Of a stretch of DNA of 64,000 bases, positions 8,809 to 16,447 are shown one piece after another; the first letter of the stretch is position 1, and every line of letters begins with the position of its first letter. The notes beneath the pieces were generated by a model. It was not told the origin of the DNA. It saw only the letters and a program-made list of their open reading frames with translations, and did no database searches. The translations under genes were made by a program, and so were the position numbers. Origin of the DNA: JAOABC01 sp041287495 (lineage in GTDB: Bacteria; Aquificota; Aquificia; Aquificales; Hydrogenothermaceae); assembly GCA_041287495.1 (NCBI GenBank), contig JBEULE010000034.1, forward strand, positions 62,001-126,000, written 5' to 3'.

Positions 8809-9759
8809 ATGATAGATAGTGTTAAATTCGTAAAGCTTTTGAAAGAGAGGAGATACTCCGGAGAGGAGTTGGCAAAGATATTTGATGTATCAAGGACAGC
8901 TGTTTGGAAAAAGATAAATAAACTTAAAGAAGAAGGATACGATATTGATATCTCAAAAGATGGTTATTATATAACCTCCTCTCCTGATAAACTTCTTCCG
9001 GAGGAAGTTAAACAATTACTAAAAACAAAATTTATAGGTTATAACTACATATACTTTGATAAGATAGACTCTACAAATAAATATCTAAAATCTGATGATT
9101 TTCCTGATGGGACGGTAGTTGTAGCAGAAACTCAAACAGCAGGTAAAGGTAGAAAAGGCAGAAAATGGATATCTACTTACGGTAAAGGTCTCTACTTTTC
9201 TATTATTCTAAAACCACGGTTAGAGGTGTATTACACTTCTAAGCTTAGCTTACTTTTCCTATGGTCTGTATTTGAAACTTTGAAAAATTATACTGGTAAC
9301 TGTGATTTAAAGATAAAATGGCCTAACGATATATACCTAAATAACAAAAAATTAGCTGGATTTTTGATAGATACATCCATAGAGAATAATGAAGTTGTGA
9401 AAATTATTGTAGGAATAGGAATAAATGTTAATAATGATATTGAAGATTTCAACGATTTAGATATAGCAACATCTCTAAAAGTTGAGTGTGGTAGCACTTT
9501 TGATAGAAAGAAGCTTTTAGCTGATATCCTTCATCATATAGAAAAAAATTATTACAACTTCTTAGATACGAAATTTTTTGATGCTAAAAAAGTAGAAGGA
9601 AATCTCCTTTGGCTTAGGGAGATAGTTAAGATAGTTGAAAATGACAATATTATACTTGAGGGATTAATTGAAGGTTTAAATGATGATGGAGCTTTGATTT
9701 TAAAGACAAAAGATAAGGTAGAACTTATCTATGTAGGGGAGCTTTCTGTAAGGGTTTGA
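8809..9759 (+). CDS. birA: Bifunctional biotin--protein ligase / repressor
   Basis: 316 residues. The N-terminal winged helix (about 1-55, with DVSRTAVWKKINKL) is the BirA DNA-binding domain. The ligase core has DSTNKYL, the biotinyl-AMP loop AGKGRKGRKW and KWPNDIYLNNKKLAGFLID. It activates biotin and attaches it to the carrier lysine of BCCP (an accB-like gene lies at 57906); the HTH suggests it also represses transcription. It starts one base after lepA. Its last 31 bp overlap the convergent trpE 3' end. Confidence 0.94.
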   Translation: MIDSVKFVKLLKERRYSGEELAKIFDVSRTAVWKKINKLKEEGYDIDISKDGYYITSSPDKLLPEEVKQLLKTKFIGYNYIYFDKIDSTNKYLKSDDFPDGTVVVAETQTAGKGRKGRKWISTYGKGLYFSIILKPRLEVYYTSKLSLLFLWSVFETLKNYTGNCDLKIKWPNDIYLNNKKLAGFLIDTSIENNEVVKIIVGIGINVNNDIEDFNDLDIATSLKVECGSTFDRKKLLADILHHIEKNYYNFLDTKFFDAKKVEGNLLWLREIVKIVENDNIILEGLIEGLNDDGALILKTKDKVELIYVGELSVRV

Positions 9760-11231
9760 CCTTCAGCCATCTCTATAGCTTTCATCATAGCTTTTGCTTT
9801 GTTAACAGTTTCCTCATACTCTTTTTCCGGAACAGAATCTGCTACAATACCTGCTCCGGCTTGGACATAAACTGTGTTATTTACTATAATAGCTGTTCTT
9901 ATTGCTATTGCTGTATCTAAATTACCATCAAAACTTATATAACCAACTGCTCCAGCGTATATATTTCTCTTCTCTGGTTCAAGTTCAGAAATTATCTGCA
10001 TAGCTCTTACTTTTGGAGCTCCACTTACTGTACCAACTGGAAATACAGACTTTAAAACATCTATTGGGTGAAGCCCCTCTCTTAGTTCTCCAGATACATC
10101 AGAAACTATATGCATAACATGTGAGTAGTTTTCAACATACATAAATTTATCAACCTTTACAGTCCCAGCTTTTGATACTTTACCAACATCATTTCTCGCA
10201 AGGTCAACAAGCATCAGATGTTCTGCTTTCTCTTTTGCATCTTGGAGTAAATCTTCTTTTAACTTCCTGTCTTCTTCTTCTGTTTTTCCCCGTGGTCTTG
10301 TTCCAGCTATCGGTTTGGTTAATATCTTTCCATCTTTAACTGTCACAAGTATCTCAGGAGAAGAGCCTACAACCTTTATATCTTTAAAATCAAGGTAAAA
10401 CAGATAAGGAGAAGGATTGATATATCTTATAGTTCTGTATACATTTAAAGGTTCTGTGTTTAGTCTTCTGTAAAATCTCTGAGATAAAACAACCTGTATT
10501 ATATCTCCGTCTTCTATATATCTTTTTGATTTAACTACAGCATTCAAAAAATCTTCTTTTGTAAAGTTTGATTTCCAACCAGAGGGCTCTTTTGATATAT
10601 CCTTTAATGGAATCCTATCAATTTCTATCTCTCTGTTTAATCTTTCTTCTATATTATCTATCTTTTTTACAGCAGTGTAAAAAGCTTCTTCCGGATTATT
10701 CTCTACAAATGCTGAGACTATAATCTTTATGCTATTTTTTAGATTATCAAAGGCTATAACTTCATCACTTAAAAAGAAATATATATCAGGAATACCAAGG
10801 TTGTCAGGATTTTTATCTCCCACTGGCTCGTAAAAATTGATAACATCATAACCTATATAACCTACATATCCTCCCCAGAAAGGAGGTAAATTACCATCCT
10901 TAAATGGTTTTATACCTGTTAAAAGTTTTTTTAGTTCTCCTATTGGGTCTTTTGTTATTCTGTAATCTATCTTCCCTCTATTGTAAATTTCAAAGTATTC
11001 ACCTTTTGTCCTGATATAAAAATTTTCAGAGGAACCTATAAATGAGTATCTTCCCTTTTGGTCTGCCTTTTCAACACTCTCTAATATAAAGTTAAATCTG
11101 TCAGGTTGAGCTATCTTCAAAAATACAGATAAAGGTGTATCTATATCAAGAAGTATCTCTTTATATACTGGAATAACATTATAATCTTTTGCAATTTCCT
11201 TAAACTGCTGAATGTCTAAGTTCAGATTCAT
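9729..11231 (-). CDS. trpE: Anthranilate synthase component I
   Basis: 500-residue chorismate-utilising enzyme that makes anthranilate with ammonia from TrpG. Visible are the N-terminal segment with DTPLSVFLK (feedback-site region), the core with IQVVLSQRFYR, TRPRGKTEEED, LMLVDLARNDVGKV and GAPKVRAMQIISELEP, and the C-terminal YAGAVGYI and AGAGIVADS. All are family hallmarks. No trpG is adjacent; one must lie elsewhere. ATG is preceded by GGAG at seven bases. It starts one base after surE, so surE-trpE form a unit. Its 3' end overlaps birA on the other strand. Confidence 0.95.
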   Translation of the reverse strand: MNLNLDIQQFKEIAKDYNVIPVYKEILLDIDTPLSVFLKIAQPDRFNFILESVEKADQKGRYSFIGSSENFYIRTKGEYFEIYNRGKIDYRITKDPIGELKKLLTGIKPFKDGNLPPFWGGYVGYIGYDVINFYEPVGDKNPDNLGIPDIYFFLSDEVIAFDNLKNSIKIIVSAFVENNPEEAFYTAVKKIDNIEERLNREIEIDRIPLKDISKEPSGWKSNFTKEDFLNAVVKSKRYIEDGDIIQVVLSQRFYRRLNTEPLNVYRTIRYINPSPYLFYLDFKDIKVVGSSPEILVTVKDGKILTKPIAGTRPRGKTEEEDRKLKEDLLQDAKEKAEHLMLVDLARNDVGKVSKAGTVKVDKFMYVENYSHVMHIVSDVSGELREGLHPIDVLKSVFPVGTVSGAPKVRAMQIISELEPEKRNIYAGAVGYISFDGNLDTAIAIRTAIIVNNTVYVQAGAGIVADSVPEKEYEETVNKAKAMMKAIEMAEGQTLTESSPT

Positions 11232-11232
11232 T

Positions 11233-12012
11233 CTATAACTCCATGATTTTCCCGATGAAGTTCTCTCTGTTTAATATTTCTAATCCATCATAGTCAGTCA
11301 AATCTAATCTGATAGGTGTTATTGACACATAACCGTTTCTAATAGCTGTGTAATCTGTCCCCGGTTGACACTCTTCTGTAAGCTCTTCTTCACCGCCTAT
11401 CCAGTAATACTCTTCTTTTGAAGGTGAAAGATACTTTACTATCTCCTCCTTGTAAGCACTTCTACCTTGTTTTGTTAGAAGATAGCCTTTTATATTCTCT
11501 TTTGGTATAGTTGGAATATTTACATTTAAAAATGTCCCCTTAGGTAAATTGTAAAGCTCAACTGCTTTTATAATAGGGATAGACAGCTCTGCAACGGTTT
11601 TAAAATCTGGATTTTTTGCCGAAGCTACTGAGAGGGCTATAGAAGGTATTCCAAAGAGACAGCCTTCCCTTGCTGCTCCTACTGTCCCTGAGTAGAAAAC
11701 ATCATTCCCTATATTTGGTCCTGTATTAATTCCAGATACTAAAATATCAGGTTTTTTACCTTCAAGAATTATATTTACCCCAAGATGGACACAATCAGCC
11801 GGAGTTCCATCAACTATATAATAGAAATCTTCCGAAAGCTTTTGGATTTTTAAAGGTCTTGTAAATGTTAAAGAGTGACTTGTTCCAGACATATTCCTAT
11901 CCGGAGTTACCGTTATAACCTTAAAACCTTCCTCAACTAATTTTTCCCTTATAGCATGGACACCTGTTGATTGATAACCGTCATCGTTTGTTAGTAATAC
12001 TGTAAGTTTCAT
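11233..12012 (-). CDS. surE: 5'/3'-nucleotidase SurE
   Basis: Metal-dependent nucleoside monophosphatase of 259 residues. It has the family's N-terminal TNDDG (D10-D11), SGTSHSLTF, and SGINTGPNIGNDVFYSGTVGAA. It dephosphorylates nucleoside monophosphates and is linked to stationary-phase survival. AAGGAGAG precedes the ATG. The gene follows tRNA-Pro by 30 bp on the same strand and trpE follows it by one base. Confidence 0.95.
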   Translation of the reverse strand: MKLTVLLTNDDGYQSTGVHAIREKLVEEGFKVITVTPDRNMSGTSHSLTFTRPLKIQKLSEDFYYIVDGTPADCVHLGVNIILEGKKPDILVSGINTGPNIGNDVFYSGTVGAAREGCLFGIPSIALSVASAKNPDFKTVAELSIPIIKAVELYNLPKGTFLNVNIPTIPKENIKGYLLTKQGRSAYKEEIVKYLSPSKEEYYWIGGEEELTEECQPGTDYTAIRNGYVSITPIRLDLTDYDGLEILNRENFIGKIMEL

Positions 12013-12042
12013 AATCTCTCCTTATTTAATCTATAATCTATA

Positions 12043-12115
12043 TCGGAGCGACCCGATTCGAACGGGCGACCTCTGGCCCCCCATGCCAGTGCGCTACCAC
12101 CTGCGCCACGCTCCG
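12043..12115 (-). tRNA. tRNA-Pro (anticodon GGG)
   Basis: On the minus strand the sequence folds into a full cloverleaf. The acceptor CGGAGCG pairs with CGCTCCG, the D-arm is GCGC-AGGTGGTA-GCGC, and the anticodon stem CTGGC/GCCAG encloses loop ATGGGGG (U33 then GGG). The T-arm carries TTCGAAT, and the discriminator is A. CCA is not encoded. It begins five bases after the stop codon of the HU gene, so it lies inside a protein-coding transcription unit. Confidence 0.95.
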
Positions 12116-12120
12116 TTAAA

Positions 12121-12417
12121 TTACTTACCATTTATCTTCTTTTTAAGGATTTTACCAACTTTAAAAGATATACCAAACCTCTCTGGAATCAATTTTTCTT
12201 CTTTTGTTTTAGGATTTCTTCCAATCTTTGGTTTTCTCTTTTTAACTATGAAACTTCCAAAACCGGATATCATCACTTTCTTACCTTCATATAGGTTATT
12301 ACCGAGATATTTGCTGATTATATCAAAAGTTTCGTTAACTATATTGGCTATATCTTTCTTGTCAAGTTTTACATCCACATTTTCAGCTACCCAGTTAATT
12401 ATGTCTATTCTCTTCAT
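12121..12417 (-). CDS. HU/IHF family DNA-binding protein
   Basis: 98-residue nucleoid protein. It has the helical dimerisation half (about 1-45), GFGSFIVKKRKPKIGRNPKT in the HU signature position (β-arm), and a basic lysine-rich tail. HU/IHF dimers bend DNA; HU versus IHF cannot be decided here. AGAGGT precedes the ATG. The upstream 55-aa gene overlaps its start by 23 bp. It is followed five bases later by tRNA-Pro. Confidence 0.93.
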   Translation of the reverse strand: MKRIDIINWVAENVDVKLDKKDIANIVNETFDIISKYLGNNLYEGKKVMISGFGSFIVKKRKPKIGRNPKTKEEKLIPERFGISFKVGKILKKKINGK

Positions 12418-12562
12418 CTTTTACCTCTTTTATGTAGTATTTTTTATCTCTCTCATCTGCTAATGTGTTATTCTTACTCCAATAAACCATCAGACCTACT
12501 ATAGCTAAAGCTGCAACACCGAATATTACTACTGTAAGGATAAGTTCAAAGGTTTCATTCAT
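12395..12562 (-). CDS. 55-aa single-TM small protein
   Basis: Below usual length cut-offs but well supported: ATG at 12562 with GGAAGG just upstream, forming an ATGA overlap with the stop of the carbonic-anhydrase-like gene. The protein has a short N-terminus, one hydrophobic segment (about residues 7-28, ILTVVIFGVAALAIVGLMVY) and a charged tail rich in Asp/Glu/Lys. It overlaps the start of the HU gene. I do not recognise the family; size and topology resemble small respiratory-complex subunits, but there is no other evidence for that. Confidence 0.65.
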   Translation of the reverse strand: MNETFELILTVVIFGVAALAIVGLMVYWSKNNTLADERDKKYYIKEVKDEENRHN

Positions 12563-13080
12563 AATCCTTCCTCTATATAAATATTTTTATATTTTACATA
12601 ATTTTCAGCAGATTTTTCCAGTAAGGATAACTCCTCTTCTGTTAACTTCCTTACAAATTTAGCTGGTACACCAGCCCATAGAGATTGAGGTTCAATTATC
12701 TTTCCAGGTGTAACCAAAGCCCCAGCACCTACTATAGACTGTTTCCCTACAACTACACCATCCATAACTGTGGAAGACATTCCTATAAGGCAGTAATCTT
12801 CTATGGTACATGCGTGTATCATAACATTGTGTCCTATGGTTACATTACTTCCTATAACTGTAGGGTATCTCTTATGATCAACATGTATGATAGTCCCATC
12901 CTGTATATTCGTCCTGTCTCCTATTCTTATGAAGTTAACATCTCCTCTTATAACCACGTTATACCATATACTACAATCTTGTCCTATCTCCACATCCCCT
13001 ATTATGATTGCATTTTCCGCTACAAAAGCTGAAGGATGTATTTTTGGATACTTTCCTTTAAACGGTTTAATTATTGCCAT
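12559..13080 (-). CDS. Gamma-class carbonic anhydrase family protein
   Basis: 173-residue left-handed β-helix protein built of hexapeptide repeats, of the YrdA/CamH type. Zinc ligands are probably H66 (TIIHVDH), H84 and H89 (GHNVMIH), with the HxxxxH spacing kept; RGDVNFIRIGDRTNIQDG holds the conserved Arg and Gln. It may hydrate CO2, which would suit an autotroph, but many family members show no measured activity. A longer frame exists; the start at 13080 is chosen because GGAGGA lies five bases upstream. Its ATG shares a base with the stop of the decayed DUF29 gene, and its stop overlaps the 55-aa gene. Confidence 0.85.
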   Translation of the reverse strand: MAIIKPFKGKYPKIHPSAFVAENAIIIGDVEIGQDCSIWYNVVIRGDVNFIRIGDRTNIQDGTIIHVDHKRYPTVIGSNVTIGHNVMIHACTIEDYCLIGMSSTVMDGVVVGKQSIVGAGALVTPGKIIEPQSLWAGVPAKFVRKLTEEELSLLEKSAENYVKYKNIYIEEGL

Positions 13081-13381
13081 CAAACTCCTCCAATACATCT
13101 CTCTATAGCTTCTTCATATGTGTATGGTGAACGTTTGGGTAGATCATCTTTTGATATTTTTATTCCCATTTCAAAAGATGTTCTAAAATTACAGCAAGAT
13201 AAATTATACAGGCTTTTAAATCAGACCTACCCATATCCTCAATCTCCTCAAGTAGATTATCCCATTCAACTAGCTAGTAAGCCTTTTCCTTTAGAAGTTG
13301 AAGATTTATCTCTATCCACGCCGGATAGCCTTTATCGTATAGCTGTTTTAACTCTTCTTTCAAGATAACTTTTGTGTTCAT
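13080..13381 (-). pseudogene. Decayed DUF29 family gene
   Basis: On the minus strand, an ATG at 13381 with AAGGAG upstream opens a frame starting MNTKVILKEELKQLYDKGYP. The frame has a TAG at codon 36, then continues with LVEWDNLLEEIEDMGRSDLK, which is the DUF29 hallmark. A TAA follows at codon 74. A shifted frame then gives KDDLPKRSPYTYEEAIERC, the typical DUF29 C-terminus, ending at TGA 13080. The total is about 100 codons against roughly 140-150 in the family, so one stop, one frameshift and an internal deletion have accumulated. DUF29 has no established function. The start and stop overlaps with both neighbours are still intact. Confidence 0.82.
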
Positions 13382-13479
13382 TCTTTTCTCCTTGCCTTTT
13401 TCAAAAATTTAACTCCTATCACAAAATAGGCAAGTGTAAATACTATCATTATTAGAGCCGGAACTAAGATATCAAACAT
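13378..13479 (-). CDS. 33-aa single-TM small protein
   Basis: An ATG immediately after the queD stop (TAG ATG), with GGAG five bases upstream, opens a 33-codon frame. It encodes one hydrophobic helix (about residues 4-24) followed by a strongly basic tail (KFLKKARRKE). Its TGA overlaps the ATG of the decayed DUF29 gene (ATGA). The tight coupling on both sides suggests it is translated. Family unknown. Confidence 0.55.
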   Translation of the reverse strand: MFDILVPALIMIVFTLAYFVIGVKFLKKARRKE

Positions 13480-13965
13480 CTACTCTCCGGAGTATGTAGC
13501 TTTTCCTGTAGCAGTTTCCCAGAGCGTTATCCTTACTACTTTTATATCTTCTTCAAGATTTGCCTCTTTAAGTTTCTTTACCAAAAAGTCATAAAAATAC
13601 TTTGCTAAAGCTTCTGCTGTAGGACAGAAATCAACCTCTGTTATCTTAAAACATCCAAATAATCTCTTAAACTCCGGATATATAGGGTCGTTTATATCTA
13701 TAATAAAAGAATGGTCAAAAACGTTATCAACTAAATCTTTTAACGCTGACTTTATATGATAAAAATCTACAACCACATCTTGCTCGTTTAAGGTATCAGA
13801 GCCTACCGTAACCTCTAAAACATAACTATGTCCGTGTAAATTCACACATTTATTCTCTATCTGAACTCCCTCTGATAATTTTGCAGATTTTCCTTCCCTT
13901 AAATTCTGTTTCCAAACTCTGTGTCCAGCTTCAAATCTAAATATCTTAGTTATTTCGTATTTCAT
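13480..13965 (-). CDS. queD: 6-carboxytetrahydropterin synthase (QueD/PTPS family)
   Basis: 161-residue T-fold enzyme. Zinc ligands are H15 (FEAGH), H44 and H46 (CVNLHGH). The catalytic C40 in CxxxHGH is the queuosine-pathway signature rather than the folate-type PTPS-III motif. DHSFII and CPTAEALA complete the pattern. It converts 7,8-dihydroneopterin triphosphate to 6-carboxytetrahydropterin. AGGAGG precedes the ATG. No other queuosine gene is in the window; it lies 9 bp after pyrK. Confidence 0.88.
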   Translation of the reverse strand: MKYEITKIFRFEAGHRVWKQNLREGKSAKLSEGVQIENKCVNLHGHSYVLEVTVGSDTLNEQDVVVDFYHIKSALKDLVDNVFDHSFIIDINDPIYPEFKRLFGCFKITEVDFCPTAEALAKYFYDFLVKKLKEANLEEDIKVVRITLWETATGKATYSGE

Positions 13966-13974
13966 TTTTTCCTC

Positions 13975-14751
13975 CTAAAACTCTATTTCTGATGCTTCAA
14001 ATACCGGTCCTTCATAACAAACTCTAACATAGTTATCACTCTTTATATCCTTAACAACACAGCCTATACATATTCCTATCCCGCAAGCCATCTTAGTCTC
14101 TAAAGATAGAAAACATGGAACATTCATCTGTTTTGCTATCTTTGTTACAGCTTTCATCATAGGTGTTGGACCACATACAGCCAAAGCTGAACCTGGATTT
14201 TCTTCTATTATAGATGCTAAGTCCTGAGTGATAAATCCTTTTTTTCCAAAGCTTCCATCATCCGTATAATACACAACATCAAAATTGTTATCTTTTATCC
14301 ATTCCATCATAGATAGGTCTTCTCTACTCCTTGCTCCGTAGAGTGTTATAAATTTTTTACCTTTATTCCTCAAGTCTTTCATCAGCAGTGAAAGTCCGGC
14401 AAATCCAATACCACCACCAAGAAGTATATATGAATCATAATCCTCTGGAAAAAGTTTTTTCCCAAGAGGTCCTAAAAGATATATGTACTCTCCGGATTTT
14501 TTTTCCGTTAGGATTTTGGTCCCTCTTCCGTGGAGGTCATAGTATACTAAAATCTCATCACCTATAACATCTGCAATAGCAAAAGCTCTTCTTAAAAGAG
14601 GATCAAAACTATTTTCAGTAGTTGGTTTTACCATAACAAATTGTGCTGGTTTTGAATGTTTTGCTATTTCCGGAGCCTCTAACCTCATTAACCAAGTTTT
14701 ACCTGATATAAATCTGTTTTCTAGAATTTTTGCCTTTATATCAACTATCAC
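13975..14751 (-). CDS. pyrK: Dihydroorotate dehydrogenase electron-transfer subunit
   Basis: 258-residue FAD/[2Fe-2S] protein that passes electrons from class 1B dihydroorotate dehydrogenase (PyrD) to NAD. The FAD-binding region has RRAFAIAD, the NAD-binding part has LLGGGIGFAGL, and the cluster ligands are in CGIGICIGC followed by a later Cys (VCYEGPVF). The start is GTG at 14751, overlapping the bcp stop (GTGA), with GAGG upstream. A related sulfide/NADP oxidoreductase subunit is the main alternative. PyrD is not in the window. Confidence 0.85.
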   Translation of the reverse strand: MIVDIKAKILENRFISGKTWLMRLEAPEIAKHSKPAQFVMVKPTTENSFDPLLRRAFAIADVIGDEILVYYDLHGRGTKILTEKKSGEYIYLLGPLGKKLFPEDYDSYILLGGGIGFAGLSLLMKDLRNKGKKFITLYGARSREDLSMMEWIKDNNFDVVYYTDDGSFGKKGFITQDLASIIEENPGSALAVCGPTPMMKAVTKIAKQMNVPCFLSLETKMACGIGICIGCVVKDIKSDNYVRVCYEGPVFEASEIEF

Positions 14752-15212
14752 TTGTTTTCCTCATAGAATTTTATTATTTGTTCTACGTGTCCTTTTGCTT
14801 TTACATTTTTCCAATGCTTTTTTATAGTTCCATCCGGAGCTATTATGTATGTGCTTCTTATAACTCCCATTGTTTTTTTACCATACATATTTTTTTCACC
14901 GTAGGCATCGTAAGCTTTTAGGACTTCTAAGTTCTGGTCTGATGCAAGTATAAAGTTAAGGTTATACTTTTCCTTAAACTTTTTATGACTTTCTATACTA
15001 TCAGGGCTAACTCCAACTACTATAGCAAAGTCCTTTAATCTGTTTAAGTTATCCCTGAAATCACAGGCTTCCGTAGTGCATCCCGGAGTATCATCCTTTG
15101 GATAGAAGTATAAGATAATATCCCTATCTTTTCCTAAAAAATCTTTTAGACAGAATGTAAACTCCTGTCTTTTCTCATCTATTGCCGGCAAACAAAAATC
15201 TTTTGCTTTCAT
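14748..15212 (-). CDS. bcp: Thiol peroxidase, Bcp/PrxQ type
   Basis: 154-residue thioredoxin-dependent peroxiredoxin reducing H2O2 and organic peroxides in the cytoplasm. The peroxidatic C45 sits in PKDDTPGCTTEAC, with the resolving C50 five residues later as in atypical 2-Cys PrxQ enzymes. The conserved RSTYIIAPDG region is also present. AGGAGG precedes the ATG. It is coupled to pyrK by a 4-bp overlap and follows hisIE by 10 bp. Confidence 0.94.
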   Translation of the reverse strand: MKAKDFCLPAIDEKRQEFTFCLKDFLGKDRDIILYFYPKDDTPGCTTEACDFRDNLNRLKDFAIVVGVSPDSIESHKKFKEKYNLNFILASDQNLEVLKAYDAYGEKNMYGKKTMGVIRSTYIIAPDGTIKKHWKNVKAKGHVEQIIKFYEENK

Positions 15213-15222
15213 GACAAACCTC

Positions 15223-15846
15223 CTATTTATACCTTTTTAACAGTTCATCCTGTATTTCTGAAATATCTACCTCTGCATCTACCAATGCTACCACAATATG
15301 GAAAAGTAGGTCAGAAACTTCCATTATTATCTCTTCTTTATCTCTGTTCTTCAAAGCTATAACTGTTTCAATAGCCTCTTCTCCAACCTTTTGGATAATT
15401 CTATCACTTCCCTTTTTGAAAAGGGATGCTATATATGAGTTTTCCGGCATACTTTTCTTTCTTTTAACTGCAAGGTTATAAAGACTGTATAGTATCTCAA
15501 ATCCATCTGGTTTTCGGGATTCATCTGACAAAAGATTTCTGTAAAAACAGCTTACTGCACCTGTATGACAGGCAGGACCCTCTTCTATCACTGTATATAT
15601 CAAACTATCCTCATCACAATCAACCTTTATATTCACTATCTTCTGTCTATTTCCGGAAGTTTCTCCTTTCTTCCATAGAGATTTTCTAGAACGGGAGTAA
15701 TAAGTAGCATAACCTGACCTTAATGTCTCTTCTATAGCTTCTTTGTTTGCATATGCCTGCATAAGGATTTTTCCGGTATGGAAACTTTGAGTAATAACCG
15801 GAATTAAACCATTCTCATCAAATTTTAAATCATAAATCCGTATCAT
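15223..15846 (-). CDS. hisI: Bifunctional phosphoribosyl-AMP cyclohydrolase / phosphoribosyl-ATP pyrophosphatase
   Basis: HisIE fusion catalysing steps 2 and 3 of histidine biosynthesis. The HisI half (about 1-110) has SRSRKSLWKKGETSGN and the metal site CDEDSL...CHTGAVSC. The HisE half (about 120-207) has KVGEEAIETVIAL and EVSDLLFHIVVAL. Two ATGs compete: 15858, preceded only by A residues, and 15846, with GGAG six bases upstream. The latter is chosen. A TATAAT lies at 15876-15881 on this strand. Confidence 0.94.
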   Translation of the reverse strand: MIRIYDLKFDENGLIPVITQSFHTGKILMQAYANKEAIEETLRSGYATYYSRSRKSLWKKGETSGNRQKIVNIKVDCDEDSLIYTVIEEGPACHTGAVSCFYRNLLSDESRKPDGFEILYSLYNLAVKRKKSMPENSYIASLFKKGSDRIIQKVGEEAIETVIALKNRDKEEIIMEVSDLLFHIVVALVDAEVDISEIQDELLKRYK

Positions 15847-15875
15847 ATCCGTCTCCATTTTTTTTGCTATATGGT

Positions 15876-15881
15876 ATTATA
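15876..15881 (-). promoter_or_regulatory. -10 element for the hisIE-bcp-pyrK-queD unit
   Basis: A perfect TATAAT on the minus strand, about 30 bases before the chosen hisIE start. No good -35 is visible at 16-18 bases, so only the -10 is claimed. Confidence 0.35.
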
Positions 15882-15947
15882 ATAATTTTACATCAAAGCT
15901 GAAAGATTTGTTAGTTTTGATTAAAAAAGTTAGGAGGTAAACTTATT

Positions 15948-16445
15948 ATGAAAAATAGATTTTTAATGATTGTGGTAGTTGCTTTTACTTTATTTATAGT
16001 ATCTTGTTCAAAAGTGATAAATACTACCTATACCAATTTAAATAAAAACAGTGTATATGTTGTTTTACCTTTTGAGAATTTTACGGAGACACCTATGGCA
16101 GGTTTGAGAGTAGCTTCTATTGCTGAAGGTGTTGCAACGGCTAAAGGTTATAGAGTCAAGAATGGTATCTATGAGAGGGAAAATAAAGAGTATAGTAAGC
16201 AAGAGATTGATGCTCTTATAGACAAGTTAAAAGATTCTCAGATAGATTATGTTATAACTGGTTCAGTAAATGAGTATAGATATAAAACAGGTATAGATGG
16301 AGAACCTGCTGTAAGTATCACTCTTAAAATATACGACTTGAAAAATGGTAAGACGGTTTTAACTAATGTTGGTTCAATGACAGGTTGGTCCAACGAGTCA
16401 ATAGGTACTGTGGCTCAAAAGTTGATAAATAAGTTAATACCATAG
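15948..16445 (+). CDS. pelC: PelC, outer-membrane lipoprotein of Pel secretion
   Basis: 165-residue lipoprotein. The signal peptide ends in a lipobox (IVSC, lipidated C20). The mature part begins a mixed α/β domain with VYVVLPFENFTETPMAG and ITGSVNEYRYKTG. In Pseudomonas, PelC forms a periplasmic ring under the PelB barrel and funnels the cationic polymer. The identification rests on size, lipobox and position directly before pelD-pelG. AGGAGGT precedes the ATG by eight bases. It is the first gene of the operon here, whereas the reference order begins with pelA. Confidence 0.85.
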   Translation: MKNRFLMIVVVAFTLFIVSCSKVINTTYTNLNKNSVYVVLPFENFTETPMAGLRVASIAEGVATAKGYRVKNGIYERENKEYSKQEIDALIDKLKDSQIDYVITGSVNEYRYKTGIDGEPAVSITLKIYDLKNGKTVLTNVGSMTGWSNESIGTVAQKLINKLIP

Positions 16446-16447
16446 GT

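Noticed and set aside
13036..13368. Plus-strand 110-codon frame
   Set aside because: It is the complement of the decayed DUF29 gene and the carbonic-anhydrase-like gene start; the minus strand carries recognisable family motifs.
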